In this document: piece by piece, positions 24,804 to 33,766 of the stretch
Layout: every line of letters begins with the position of its first letter
Numbering within the stretch: position 1 is the first letter of the stretch
Assembly: GCA_030015575.1 (NCBI GenBank)
Contig: JASDDO010000016.1
Coordinates: 109,077,241-109,141,240 of the forward strand
Source of the DNA: Agapanthus africanus
Taxonomy: Eukaryota; Streptophyta; Magnoliopsida; Asparagales; Amaryllidaceae
Direction of reading: 5' to 3'
DNA length: 64,000 bases
Made by a program: the position numbers and the translations under genes
Notes under the pieces: generated by a model
What the model was told of the DNA's origin: nothing
What the model saw: the letters and a program-made list of their open reading frames with translations, nothing else
Database searches by the model: none

Positions 24804-24854
<51 letters not shown>
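24804..24854 (+). repeat. (AT)n microsatellite in element A 5' LTR
   Basis: About 25 AT units precede the insertion point of solo LTR C2. The sister LTR has only about 9 units at 4762-4780. Both started identical, so the length difference arose after integration. Confidence 0.9.
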
Positions 24855-24856
<2 letters not shown>

Positions 24857-26941
24857 TGTAAGTCCACGTTGCGACCCCCGGTTCTTACGGGGAGGCGGAA
24901 ACGGTATAAAAATCAAATTTTTAGCGCATGGGGCAACATGGACTAACAAAGTCGGGATCTTTTCCTAAACTAAAGCTAGCAAATAAGCTAAAGAGAGTTA
25001 GCTACTCGGAAAGATGGTTATACCTAAACTTGAACTCCTTCTTCTTCAAACTTTGTGGAGGTTGATGGTTCTTTCCTCGTAGCCTTCTTCCGTCGAAGAT
25101 GGATCCACCTGAGGGTTCAACCTTTGGGCTCTTCCTCGAACTTTGAGTGAACTAGGATCTCCGGCTTGCTAAACCTTGAACCTAGAATGAGTAGAGAGTG
25201 TCTAGGGGTTGTTTTCTTTTCAAGGTGAGGGATTCTCAACACATGAGAAGGAATCACCTTGAGCTTGAGGAAGAAGAAGATGAAGTGAGGAGAGAGAATG
25301 GTTATGAAAGAATGAGCTATCTTTTTCCTTTTGCAACCATATCAAAAGAAAAGGAATTATCTAATTAGTAATAATAATTCAAATGAGAATAGTTGATGGT
25401 TGTTTTGGAATGACCACTATCATACTTCATTAAATGAATGTTGGCAAGAATCAAGGAGCATCCTTGCAAAATAATGATGATGGTCAAACATTCAACCATG
25501 GTCAACAAGTCAACCATGGTCAACAAGTCAACAAAACCAACCATAACATAATTCCATTTAATTACTATTATTAATAGATATCTCACAAATTCATTAGGGT
25601 TTGGAAAAAAGACGACTGTCAACTGTGCATGCGCACCCGTTCCGAAACCCTAATGAAAAACCTCTTCTTCCGCCTCAAACAACTGTGCATACACACCTGC
25701 ATTCTTGTTCCGATGAACATGAATACTGAGAGATAAAAGCAACCCCAAAACATATACCAGTATCCGGCTCAAACCAGAGCCCGCTGGCAATATCCGTCCG
25801 GACTCCAAACGTGCACAAGTGCGCGGATGAGAACGAACCCTGTCGCAAAACCATGCGACCTCTACTCTGTTTTGCCCAGAGGCGAATACCCTCTGTGTGG
25901 GACTCTAAAGACTCGACACTATGCTGGCAGTGGGTTTAACCACAGACCGCAAGCGGCACTAGCTGTGCGTAACGGTCCCCAGGTAGATGCCGACAAGAAG
26001 GCTGACGAGGTGAACCCCATCTGAACTCCTAATGAGTCTGAATGTGACAGTCTCCGTACAGTCCGGTCTGTTCGTCTGATACATCGCATGTCGGGCCTAG
26101 GGGGCGGTAAAACGTCAGTCCCCTAATAGCGGTACAAGTCGTGTCGGAGTGAAGCCCAAAACACCCTGAGATAACACTGGAAGCCTACCAGTATATCTCG
26201 CTTGCCCTGGCCAGGGACTACTCGTGTAATGGCTCTCCTAGACACAGCGCGATGTCAACCCCCAATACCGGGAGAGACGAATCCTGTCTAACCGTCACTG
26301 CCTCCAAGTGCTTCAGGACTGCACCCAACCACCACCTGTTTGCACGACTCCTTTGAGCCGTGGTAGGGTAGTGATCAAAGTGCAGTGGGAACACACTCGA
26401 GGCGAAGTGCCAGTGTCAAGTCAGCGGACTAAGCTGTACTCATGTCACCTGGGAACTGATAACCGACGATAGGTATAATACCAACATGTCAGTTCCCGAC
26501 GAGTCCTGTCCAGTGTACTCGTAACCCAACGAGCACCCGTATACTATCTCCAGTACGACGTACTGATGGCTGTGGGACAGACCATCTCCCACACTGGGAT
26601 GAGAAGCGCATACGCTAGTCTACTCCGGAGTATCGATGCCCTGTCTCGATAGTCCTGCGACTAGGGACCTGTATAAGGATGTGCTTATAGATTATCCAGC
26701 CCCCACTAGTGTGACTGCCATCACAACGCTGGTAATCAAGCAAAGATCCTAAGGGCTCCACTAATGCGTATAAGTGATATACTGAAATAAACACAAGTAC
26801 ACATTGAAGTAGAAACAAACCAAGTAGCATACTACTATATTGAGCAAGATTGTTTATACAAGGTGAATATCCCAAGCTTCCATTAAGTAATATACAAACT
26901 AGTATGATACAGTAATGGCCTCTAGGGCATATACACTAACA
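24857..26941 (-). mobile_element. Solo LTR C2 (copia family C)
   Basis: This is a 2085-bp LTR (TGTAAGTCCACGTTGCG ... TATACACTAACA) with the perfect duplication TATGC at 24852-24856 and 26942-26946. It is inserted next to the AT microsatellite of the A 5' LTR. It lacks an internal region. It resembles solo LTR C1 closely in the outer kilobase and the GTCAAC-rich core (25493-25541), with shorter middle parts. Confidence 0.95.
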
Positions 26942-26997
26942 TATGCCTAGCATCCTATACAGTACAGGCCTCTAGGGCATACATATCTAACACTTCG

Positions 26998-28589
26998 ATC
27001 CCTCGATGTCGGACTATGAAGCCCAGGAATCTTCCCGATGACACGCCAAAAGCGCACTTCAGAGGATTCATCTTCAGATCGTATTCCCTCAGTCTGGTGA
27101 GAACGGTCCTGAGATCTTGGATATGATCGGCTTTGGCTTTAGTCTTGACGACCAGATCATCAACATAGCATTCGACGACTTTATGGATTAAGTCATCAAA
27201 GATATTAGTCATTGCCCTTTGATATGTAGCACCTGCGTTCTTCAGTCCGAATGGCATTACCTTGTAGCAATATATTCCGATCGGGGTTCGAAATGATGTG
27301 TGCTTCTCATCCTCAGGCGACATCTTGATCTAATTATATCCAGACGAGCCATCCATAAAGGTGAACAGTTCATAATTTGAGGTGTCATCGACCATCATTT
27401 CCATGACCGGTAGCGGGAAGTCGTCTTTAGGACATGCCTTATTGAGGTCCCTGAAATCGACACAAACTCGGATCTGCCCATTTTTCTTCTTCACTGGGAC
27501 TATGCATGCGATCCAGTCTGCATATTTCTCTTCCCTGATGAAGCCGGCATCGATGAGTTTCTTGGTTTCCTCGATGACCTTTTCTTCCAACTCCCTTCTC
27601 ATTCTTCGAGAAGCTTGTTTGACTGGTTTAGCTTCAGGAGATATAGCCAGCTTATGCACGGCTACCTCAGGGGAAAGGCCAGACATTTCTTTGTATGTCC
27701 ACGCGAAGCAGTCTACGAACTCACGCAGCAGGGCAATTATCTGCTCTTTCATTTCCTCCGACAAGAGTGAGCTGATGTAGGTCGGCCTTGGATTATCGGG
27801 CGTTCCTAAGTCAATCTCAGTTAGCTCATCAAAGGTTGCTTGTCCGCCATCTTCGAGCTCTTGAGGAGCTTCTTCTGGCTCGGCTATCTCGTCATCATCA
27901 TTTGATCTTTCGCTGGCCTCACCAACATGGATCATGTAGCATGCTTTGGAATCAGGTTGAATGTAGCCTATGCCCCGTCTATCTGGAATTCGTCCATCGA
28001 TGAGTGCTCGGACCTGGGGCGGATACCATAGCCCTTCGTAAAACTTTGCTTCGGACTCCGTTTGATATAACCAGCATCCGCACTTCTTAAAGTATTCCCG
28101 CATCTCGGGCGCATAGTATCTGGGATTGAGGACGGCTCTTATGCCTCTCTTATAGGGAAGGCACACGACAGAAAGGTCGTCCGGGTGCACAACGGGGTTT
28201 GACCTGTAAAACAGGATGCCCTTCTGTCCATTTTTCCTCCCGGGCACATAGAAAGTTTTCAGCTGGTCCACGGTAGAGACTGACAATGTGTCGAGCTCTT
28301 TGCACATCCGTTCCGGCACCCTTGTGATGGCCAGGGACCCTTCTGCGACTTCGAAGGTCTCTTGTAGTTTCGCTTGCTGCATGGGGGGCCAATCTGCACA
28401 GCTGTTGCACGGCAGGTCCTCTTCTTCTGACTCTTCAGTGTCACTGCCAAGATGAGGGCGTACTTTGCTGCTAGATGGGCCCTCGGTAACAGATTCGTCC
28501 GTATCGCTGCCGAAATGAGGGCGAGTTTGGCGGAAGGACGGGCTTCTAGCGTCGGACTCATCAGTGTCGCTGCCGAAATGCGGGCGCAC
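26998..28589 (-). pseudogene. Gypsy pol, 5' half: reverse transcriptase
   Basis: This is the RT of the Tat element. Visible motifs are DFRDLNKACPKDDFPLP, FTFMDGSSGYN, the MPFGLKNAGATYQR block and the catalytic YVDD (ECYVDDLVV). RT ends at GRFLGFIV at the insertion point of element A and resumes at 2744. A TAG at 27330-27332, directly after GYN, replaces a residue that is usually glutamine; downstream codons stay in frame. The N-terminal stretch (about 28460-28589) consists of three copies of an acidic RPH(F/L)GSDT(D/E)ES motif. The frame is the same as the gag-protease ORF and is separated from it only by a TAA at 28590-28592. There is no ATG at the segment start, so expression would need readthrough, splicing or internal initiation. 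Confidence 0.85.
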
Positions 28590-31301
28590 TTAGGTATTTT
28601 TGCTTTTGAAAGTGATAGCCGGCGCAGATTTGCTTTTGAGTCTTGGGGTCGTTCTATCCTTAGTCAGTTGTGGCTTAGCATTTTGGTGGTTCGTAAAGTA
28701 CCGAGAATCTTCATATCGGACTTCATGCACACCGAACGGCTGGATGTCTCCGTCAATGCGTCTTTCTTCGCCATTTTTAGTATACTTCATGCATTGATGG
28801 AGAGTTGACGGAATGATGCCGTAATCGTGGAGCCACGGCCGCCCCAAGAGAATCTTATAAGATGTGTCGGCGTCGATCACGTATATCTTAGCTTCAGTTT
28901 GCAGATCCCCAAATTTGATTGGCAAAGCTATAGACCCCAGAACTTGCTGGCAATTTTGGTTGAAGCCTTGAATGACAATCCTTTCCCTTGACAGGTGTCG
29001 GACGTCCATTGACAAACTCTTCAGAGTTCGCAAGTTCATGATGTTCACTGAGGACCCCGGATCAATCAATATGCGATTAATTCGATCTCCGTCGCTGTAC
29101 CCGGTCACGTAAAGCGGCCGATTATGCTCAGCCGTTCCCAGCAGCAAGTCTTCATCCTTAAATGTGACTGCAGCGGCATACAAAGCGTGCTGGGCTTCTT
29201 TCATATTAATTTCCGCAAAGTGAGCCTGATACCGCTCGGGGTTTTGTAGAGCGTGAATGAGAACATCTCTAAGCTCCTTAGATAGGACTAAGGCGTCGTA
29301 GATGCTCAGGAGAGACGGAAGCTTCCGGAGATGTGCCAAGACATTATAGTCCACCGAGGAAGGACTTATGTTTTCATCAGCCGGTTCTCTGCCATCTTCT
29401 TCATTAGCGACATGTTTTTCCTTCCCTTTTGGGGCGTTGCCCTGATTTGGCGGTAGAGCCCTGCCGCTTCTAAGCTGGATTTGATTGGCCTTTGTGGTGA
29501 GCTCCTCGTCCTCTTCTGGAAAACAGAGATCATCCTCAGAGTCGCTGCCAAGATGGATGGCGTAGCAGGTCACTACTGGGATCTCTTCATTGGAGTCTTC
29601 TTTTAACTCCTCCAGAATTTCAGCCGCTTGTACAGGGAAGAACTCCTTCAATTGAATCAATGTTCTTTCCTTTTGTTCATATTCTTCGAGGGAATCGATA
29701 TATTTTTGAATGGTCGATCTCCCTGCAGACTCTTTTTTGCGCCGAGCTGCACTTTTCTTCTTTTTGAGCTTCTTGGATTTTGAGCCTGATGGAGTCGCAT
29801 TGGCAGCTGGACTGGTAGGTCTTTTCTGCCCTTCCCATTCCGTCCTGGGCTCTTTCCGAAGTAGCTTTATCATCTTCTTCGTCTTATTAGATATGTGCGT
29901 ACTCCACGAAGGCCGTGATGAGTCAGTTTCGTTTGTCAGGGAAGCAGGTTCAGCTGTCTGCTCCCAGAAGCCTTCAACTTCTGTCTGTATAAAGTTGGCG
30001 GTTGCAACTTGATTGTTCACCAACACGCTTTTGGACAACTCGATCTCTCCAGCCTTGTACTGCTTCTCGACCCAGTCTTTGAAGATATAGCAATCCTCGA
30101 TCGCATGGCTCACTACTCGGTGGTACGGGCAATACAGAGGATTGTCGGTCATCTTTGCCTCTTGGGGTCTTTTCGACTCCGGCAATTGTAGGCCGTTGTT
30201 CAAGGCATCTTTAAATATCTTGCGGACCTTGTCCCTTCTGAAAGAGTAAACCTTGTTCTTCTTCTCCTCTAGGGAAGGCCCGTCTCCTCCCAGCAATGGC
30301 TTTCGAGACCGGTTGGTTTTGGATTCACCCGCCTTTCGCTTTTCTTCATTGTCGGAGGCATTGAAGACATTGGTACTGCTGGAACTCCCGCTTCTACGGT
30401 TGTCGTCCCGCTTGCTTTTCCAGGTTTTGTCTCTCTGAGAGTCCGGCGGGGACTCTTGCTTTGAGCGTTCCAGCATTTTAACCTTCTTGGTTAGCTCCTG
30501 AAATGTCTTGAGGCCCGCTATACACAAGAATGGGACCATCCAATTGCTGAGGTTCCCAATGAGAAGGTTGACGGACTGGTCCTGCTCCAGCGGCGGTTCG
30601 CACTTGACTGTGAGATTACGCCATCGGGCGATAAAGTCGGTGTTGCTTTCATTCTTCCCCGGCTTGGTCCTCACAAGGTCGGCAATGGAGATTTTATCAC
30701 TGACACTCATGAACCTGTGCCGAAACAGAGACTCCATTTGGGCAAAGGTAATGACGGACCCGTCCGGTATACTTGCATACCAGTCGAAGGCGACGCCGGT
30801 CAGGCTGTTGACAAACTGACGAAGAAGGAGCGCGTCATTGCCCCTTGTATTTCCGCACGATGCTTTGAAGTGGGCGACGTGCTGGTTTGCATTCCCCGTT
30901 CCATCAAATCTTCCGAACTTAGGAATGACGTAGCCGCTTGGGAACTCAATCAGATCGTACTGCGCGGGATATGGCCGGCCACTACTGCCGATTTCTTTCT
31001 GAGCTTCAGCTTCGGCCACCAATGTTTTAACCTTGCTAGTGACCAAATCCATTATCCGATCCTGTGTTAGCGGGATAGTGCTATCTGGGGCCAAGGCGTC
31101 CCCAGAAGCGGAATGTAGCCGGCTTTCATTTGGCTCGACCAGTCTTGGTCCCAAAGGAACAGGCATTGGCTGCCTCGGATTGTCATCACCCGGCTGATTA
31201 GTAGCGGCTTGTGCCTGATTGGGAGGCGCTCGAGCAATTTGAGCCGTAAGCTGCATCACCACGTTCGTTAAGTCGTCAATCTTCGAATAGAGCTTAGCCA
31301 T
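28590..31301 (-). CDS. Gypsy gag-protease ORF
   Basis: This is a 903-codon ORF with the capsid (retrotrans_gag) region near its N-terminal third (IPKFGRFDGTGNANQHVAHF ... LTGVAFDWYASIPDGSV). A lysine/serine-rich stretch and a cysteine/histidine segment (CPYHRVVSHAIEDCYIF) follow. A retropepsin-like protease lies near the C-terminus (RILIDPGSSVNIM ... LGRPWLHDYGIIPSTLHQ). The protease motif reads D-P-G-S rather than the common D-T/S-G; variation at that middle position is known in this lineage. The ORF is intact from ATG to TAA. It is in frame with ORF1 upstream (one TAG between) and with RT downstream (one TAA between). Product: structural Gag plus the processing protease of a retrotransposon particle. 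Confidence 0.85.
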   Translation of the reverse strand: MAKLYSKIDDLTNVVMQLTAQIARAPPNQAQAATNQPGDDNPRQPMPVPLGPRLVEPNESRLHSASGDALAPDSTIPLTQDRIMDLVTSKVKTLVAEAEAQKEIGSSGRPYPAQYDLIEFPSGYVIPKFGRFDGTGNANQHVAHFKASCGNTRGNDALLLRQFVNSLTGVAFDWYASIPDGSVITFAQMESLFRHRFMSVSDKISIADLVRTKPGKNESNTDFIARWRNLTVKCEPPLEQDQSVNLLIGNLSNWMVPFLCIAGLKTFQELTKKVKMLERSKQESPPDSQRDKTWKSKRDDNRRSGSSSSTNVFNASDNEEKRKAGESKTNRSRKPLLGGDGPSLEEKKNKVYSFRRDKVRKIFKDALNNGLQLPESKRPQEAKMTDNPLYCPYHRVVSHAIEDCYIFKDWVEKQYKAGEIELSKSVLVNNQVATANFIQTEVEGFWEQTAEPASLTNETDSSRPSWSTHISNKTKKMIKLLRKEPRTEWEGQKRPTSPAANATPSGSKSKKLKKKKSAARRKKESAGRSTIQKYIDSLEEYEQKERTLIQLKEFFPVQAAEILEELKEDSNEEIPVVTCYAIHLGSDSEDDLCFPEEDEELTTKANQIQLRSGRALPPNQGNAPKGKEKHVANEEDGREPADENISPSSVDYNVLAHLRKLPSLLSIYDALVLSKELRDVLIHALQNPERYQAHFAEINMKEAQHALYAAAVTFKDEDLLLGTAEHNRPLYVTGYSDGDRINRILIDPGSSVNIMNLRTLKSLSMDVRHLSRERIVIQGFNQNCQQVLGSIALPIKFGDLQTEAKIYVIDADTSYKILLGRPWLHDYGIIPSTLHQCMKYTKNGEERRIDGDIQPFGVHEVRYEDSRYFTNHQNAKPQLTKDRTTPRLKSKSAPAITFKSKNT

Positions 31302-31322
31302 CTCTTTATCTTTGCTCCTGAG

Positions 31323-32495
31323 CTATTTTCGAAGCTCTTGAAGCAGCTCCTGCTCCGCAGTCCTGGGGCGGAAAGTCGGCTCTTCCTCGCTGTCCGAGCT
31401 TGACTCTGCATGGACCGAGGGGTCTTTCTGCCTATCATCCTCATCGAGAGGGTTTTCTTCATCCAGCGGGGGCGGCTGTTCTTGGGCAGCGGCAACCACA
31501 TTCAGGCTAGATTGGGCTTGGGATGTGGTGGCCCCGTCCTTGCTTTTGCTGCGAAGGTTGTCGCTAGGGCGCCCGCCCGCCATATAGACCGTATGGATGA
31601 TATATCCGGCCGTCTTTCTATCATTGACGGCTGATTTCACGGATCGTTGTCTTGACCCCCTTGCTTTGGTAATTGGTAGTCGATTGAAGGCGGATGGCCT
31701 AACCAGGTTCTTGAATGGTGCTGGCGCTTCTTTTCTGGGTTTGCCCCGCTGCTTTCGTGCGGCACAGAGTGCTTGATAGACTCTTGAAGAGACATTGTCA
31801 TACTTTTTCTGTTGGGGCCGGGACATGTCTCCTTGTAGCACTGTTCGGACAGCTGTCTTCTTGATTCTGGCGGTCATGGCGTTTTTCTGAACCCACTTCA
31901 GAGGCTCAAAGGAATTGTTGATTCTTACGTCCGACTCATCCGTCGTCACGGGGCAACCCTGCACTTGGAACTTCACACGATTCCATTTGGCCGAAGCCTT
32001 GGCCCTTTTGTTGGCTCGATACCTGAGCCGCTTCTGCCTTAACTTTTCTGTTCTAAGCACCTGGCAGACTTCGGTTTTTTGGGAAGACGCCGCAGACCGG
32101 GCGATGGAGGGCCTTGGAGATACGCTCGATTGTGCATTTTTTGGAGTTATCGCCTGAGCTTGTCCGTAACATTTGATTTTGCCCTTTGTACCGAAGTTCT
32201 TGCCCCCCGCTGGAGCACCAGAGAATCGTTCAGATAGCGTCTTAAGTTTCGGTTGTGGTGACTTGGTGATCACGACATTCGGCCTCTTGCCCCTTGAGAC
32301 CGGCTTGGCCACCTGTTCCGCCGGGATCTCCGCCAGATGAGCGCTTCCGGCAGGGTAGATGATGACGGAGCCGAACTGGCGGGGCGGTTCCTCCCACTGT
32401 CGACTGAGGCTTGCGGGGAGAACCACACGAGCGTTGATCTTGACCACGTACGGAATCGGGGTCACGTTGGAAGCTGACTTCGTCTGGGGAGACAT
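31323..32495 (-). CDS. Gypsy extra ORF1 upstream of gag
   Basis: This is a 390-codon ORF starting 124 bp downstream of the PBS and ending in TAG at 31323-31325, seven codons before the gag ATG and in the same frame. The protein is basic in its first three quarters (many K/R, Q and A) and acidic at the C-terminus (SSDSEEEPTFRPRTAEQELLQELRK). I recognise no domain. An ORF before gag is a described feature of Ogre-type Tat elements and has no assigned function. The single in-frame stop allows three readings: a separate ORF1 protein, a readthrough ORF1-Gag fusion, or one ancestral gag broken by a nonsense change. Confidence 0.7.
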   Translation of the reverse strand: MSPQTKSASNVTPIPYVVKINARVVLPASLSRQWEEPPRQFGSVIIYPAGSAHLAEIPAEQVAKPVSRGKRPNVVITKSPQPKLKTLSERFSGAPAGGKNFGTKGKIKCYGQAQAITPKNAQSSVSPRPSIARSAASSQKTEVCQVLRTEKLRQKRLRYRANKRAKASAKWNRVKFQVQGCPVTTDESDVRINNSFEPLKWVQKNAMTARIKKTAVRTVLQGDMSRPQQKKYDNVSSRVYQALCAARKQRGKPRKEAPAPFKNLVRPSAFNRLPITKARGSRQRSVKSAVNDRKTAGYIIHTVYMAGGRPSDNLRSKSKDGATTSQAQSSLNVVAAAQEQPPPLDEENPLDEDDRQKDPSVHAESSSDSEEEPTFRPRTAEQELLQELRK

Positions 32496-32618
32496 TGTCG
32501 TCGAAGGTTGATTGCTTGAAAATCTGCATGAAAAAGCATTATTTTTAGTATAAATACAGGTATGTATATTGATTGAGTTCGCATGAACGTTTAACTCGAA
32601 ATATGGGAGGAGAGATTG
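32496..32618 (-). other. Gypsy leader between PBS and ORF1
   Basis: This is a short noncoding leader of the gypsy RNA, 123 nt, AT-rich, lying between the primer binding site and the ATG of ORF1. Confidence 0.6.
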
Positions 32619-32636
32619 GTCCCACCGGGCGTGCCA
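32619..32636 (-). promoter_or_regulatory. Gypsy primer binding site
   Basis: Read on the minus strand the sequence is TGGCACGCCCGGTGGGAC, starting five bases after the inferred LTR end (...CCCTACA). It begins with TGG, as expected for pairing with a tRNA 3' CCA end. I cannot say with confidence which tRNA primes it. Its position between LTR and ORF1 supports the call. Confidence 0.6.
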
Positions 32637-33126
32637 GAATCTGTAGGGTGTTTTTGGTCACCCCATTGAGATGGGAATACGCGCACGCTTGTCAGGCGTA
32701 CTACAGATTCCCCCGGCCTAGGGTAGGCCGGGGTTTAATGATTGTGGGGATCCGAATCTCCGGCAGCCGCGGACTAAGCTGCCGTTAATTACCCCTCGCC
32801 TTTGGGGCGAGAGAACCTCCGATTAACGGGTTAAACCGGTCATGCGAACTCAATGTGCAGCGTACGTGTGTTGTGTTTTGGAGGGGGGTTTAAATATATC
32901 GGGAGCCACGCAGAGTTTTTTACGGGGGTCCCGCTACCCGGATAGCGGGCTGGGGGTCAAGGGGGTTAGTAGCCCCCTTGCGGGTTGTGGGGCAGCGCCC
33001 CGTTAGAAATTTTTTCTAACAGGGACAGTGTCGCGGAGTATGTGTGTGTGTACATTTGTATACATATGTATATATATACATGTATATATAAACAAAGGGG
33101 AAAAAGACATCCAAAGGATGCGTGGG

Positions 33127-33555
33127 GCCAGCGCCTGGGCGCTCGAGCGCAAGCGCGCCACGTGTCGGCACGTGGGCGCTTTGCGCTCGAGCGCAGAGCG
33201 CTGGAGCGCAACGCGCCACGTGTCGGCACGAGGGCGCTTTACGCTCGAGCGGAGAGCGCTGGAGCGCAAGCGCGCCACGTGTCGGCACGTAGGCGCTTTG
33301 CGCTCGAGCGCAGAGCGCAATGAGCAAGCGCGCCACGTGTCGACATGCGGGCGCTTTGCGCTCGAGCGCAGAGCACTGGAGCGCAAGCGCGCCACGTGTC
33401 GGCACGTGGGCGCTTCGCGCTCGAGCGCGAGGCGCTGGAGCGCAAGCGCGCCACGTGTCGGCACGTGGGCGTTTTGCGCTCGAGCGCAGTGCGCTGGAGC
33501 GCAAGCGCGCCACGTGTCGGCACGTGGGCGGTTTGCGCTCGAGCGCTAGCGCACC
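33127..33555 (+). repeat. Tandem array of seven 59-bp palindrome-rich units
   Basis: The GCCACGTGTCG core recurs at about 33157, 33215, 33274, 33332, 33391, 33450 and 33509, a period of 58-59 bp. Each unit carries the paired G-boxes CCACGTG-TCGG-CACGTGG and the perfect palindrome GCGCTCGAGCGC, with decayed versions in some units. The block is extremely GC- and CpG-rich compared with its surroundings. It lies in the R/U5 part of the gypsy LTR. Long ORFs in several frames here are by-products of the repeat. Confidence 0.9.
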
Positions 33556-33766
33556 AGCGAGGAAAAGGGGGGTTTTTAGCCCCGGAAATTCACTAAAGAG
33601 AAAATAGGGTGGAGTTAAACTCCTAATATGCTTTGGGTTAAGGAAATGGGTCCTTCTTCTTCCTTTGCTGGCCGATCTTGGAGATAAAGAGATGTGAGAT
33701 TTAAAAATCTTTTCTTTTTGAGATCTGATGGCATATCTGAGCTCCCCTTAATGGGTTTTGTGGTGG

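Larger units (their letters stand above)
2750..26992 (-). mobile_element. Ty1/copia element A (gag-less), interrupted twice
   Basis: This is a complete minus-strand copia element with LTRs of about 2.1 kb inserted in the gypsy pol (duplication CTTCG at 2745-2749 and 26993-26997). Order in minus sense: 5' LTR (22792-26992), PBS, 2-kb leader, short ORF fused to protease-integrase, RT, RNase H, PPT (AGTGGGAGAT type) and 3' LTR (2750-4826). Element B splits its RT/RNase H at 5512-18072, and a solo LTR splits its 5' LTR. Its two LTRs differ only by scattered substitutions and microsatellite length, so the insertion is young. It has no capsid or zinc-knuckle region, so it could not have moved on its own Gag. 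Confidence 0.92.
22792..26992 (-). repeat. Element A 5' LTR, split by solo LTR C2
   Basis: The LTR consists of 22792-24856 and 26947-26992, with a C-family solo LTR plus its 5-bp duplication between. It matches the left LTR (2750-4826) almost base for base. The main difference is an expanded (AT)n tract at about 24804-24854 against about 4762-4780. The TATA box equivalent is at 23355-23363. The minus-sense end abuts the PBS at 22791. Confidence 0.95.

Noticed and set aside
33127..33555. CRISPR-like repeat-spacer array
   Set aside because: The units are contiguous and similar along the whole 59 bp with no unique spacers, and the context is a plant LTR.
33003..33607. Several long ORFs on both strands around 33000-33600
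   Set aside because: They are produced by the 59-bp tandem repeat, which is open in many frames; the proteins are simple repeats of arginine, alanine and cysteine.
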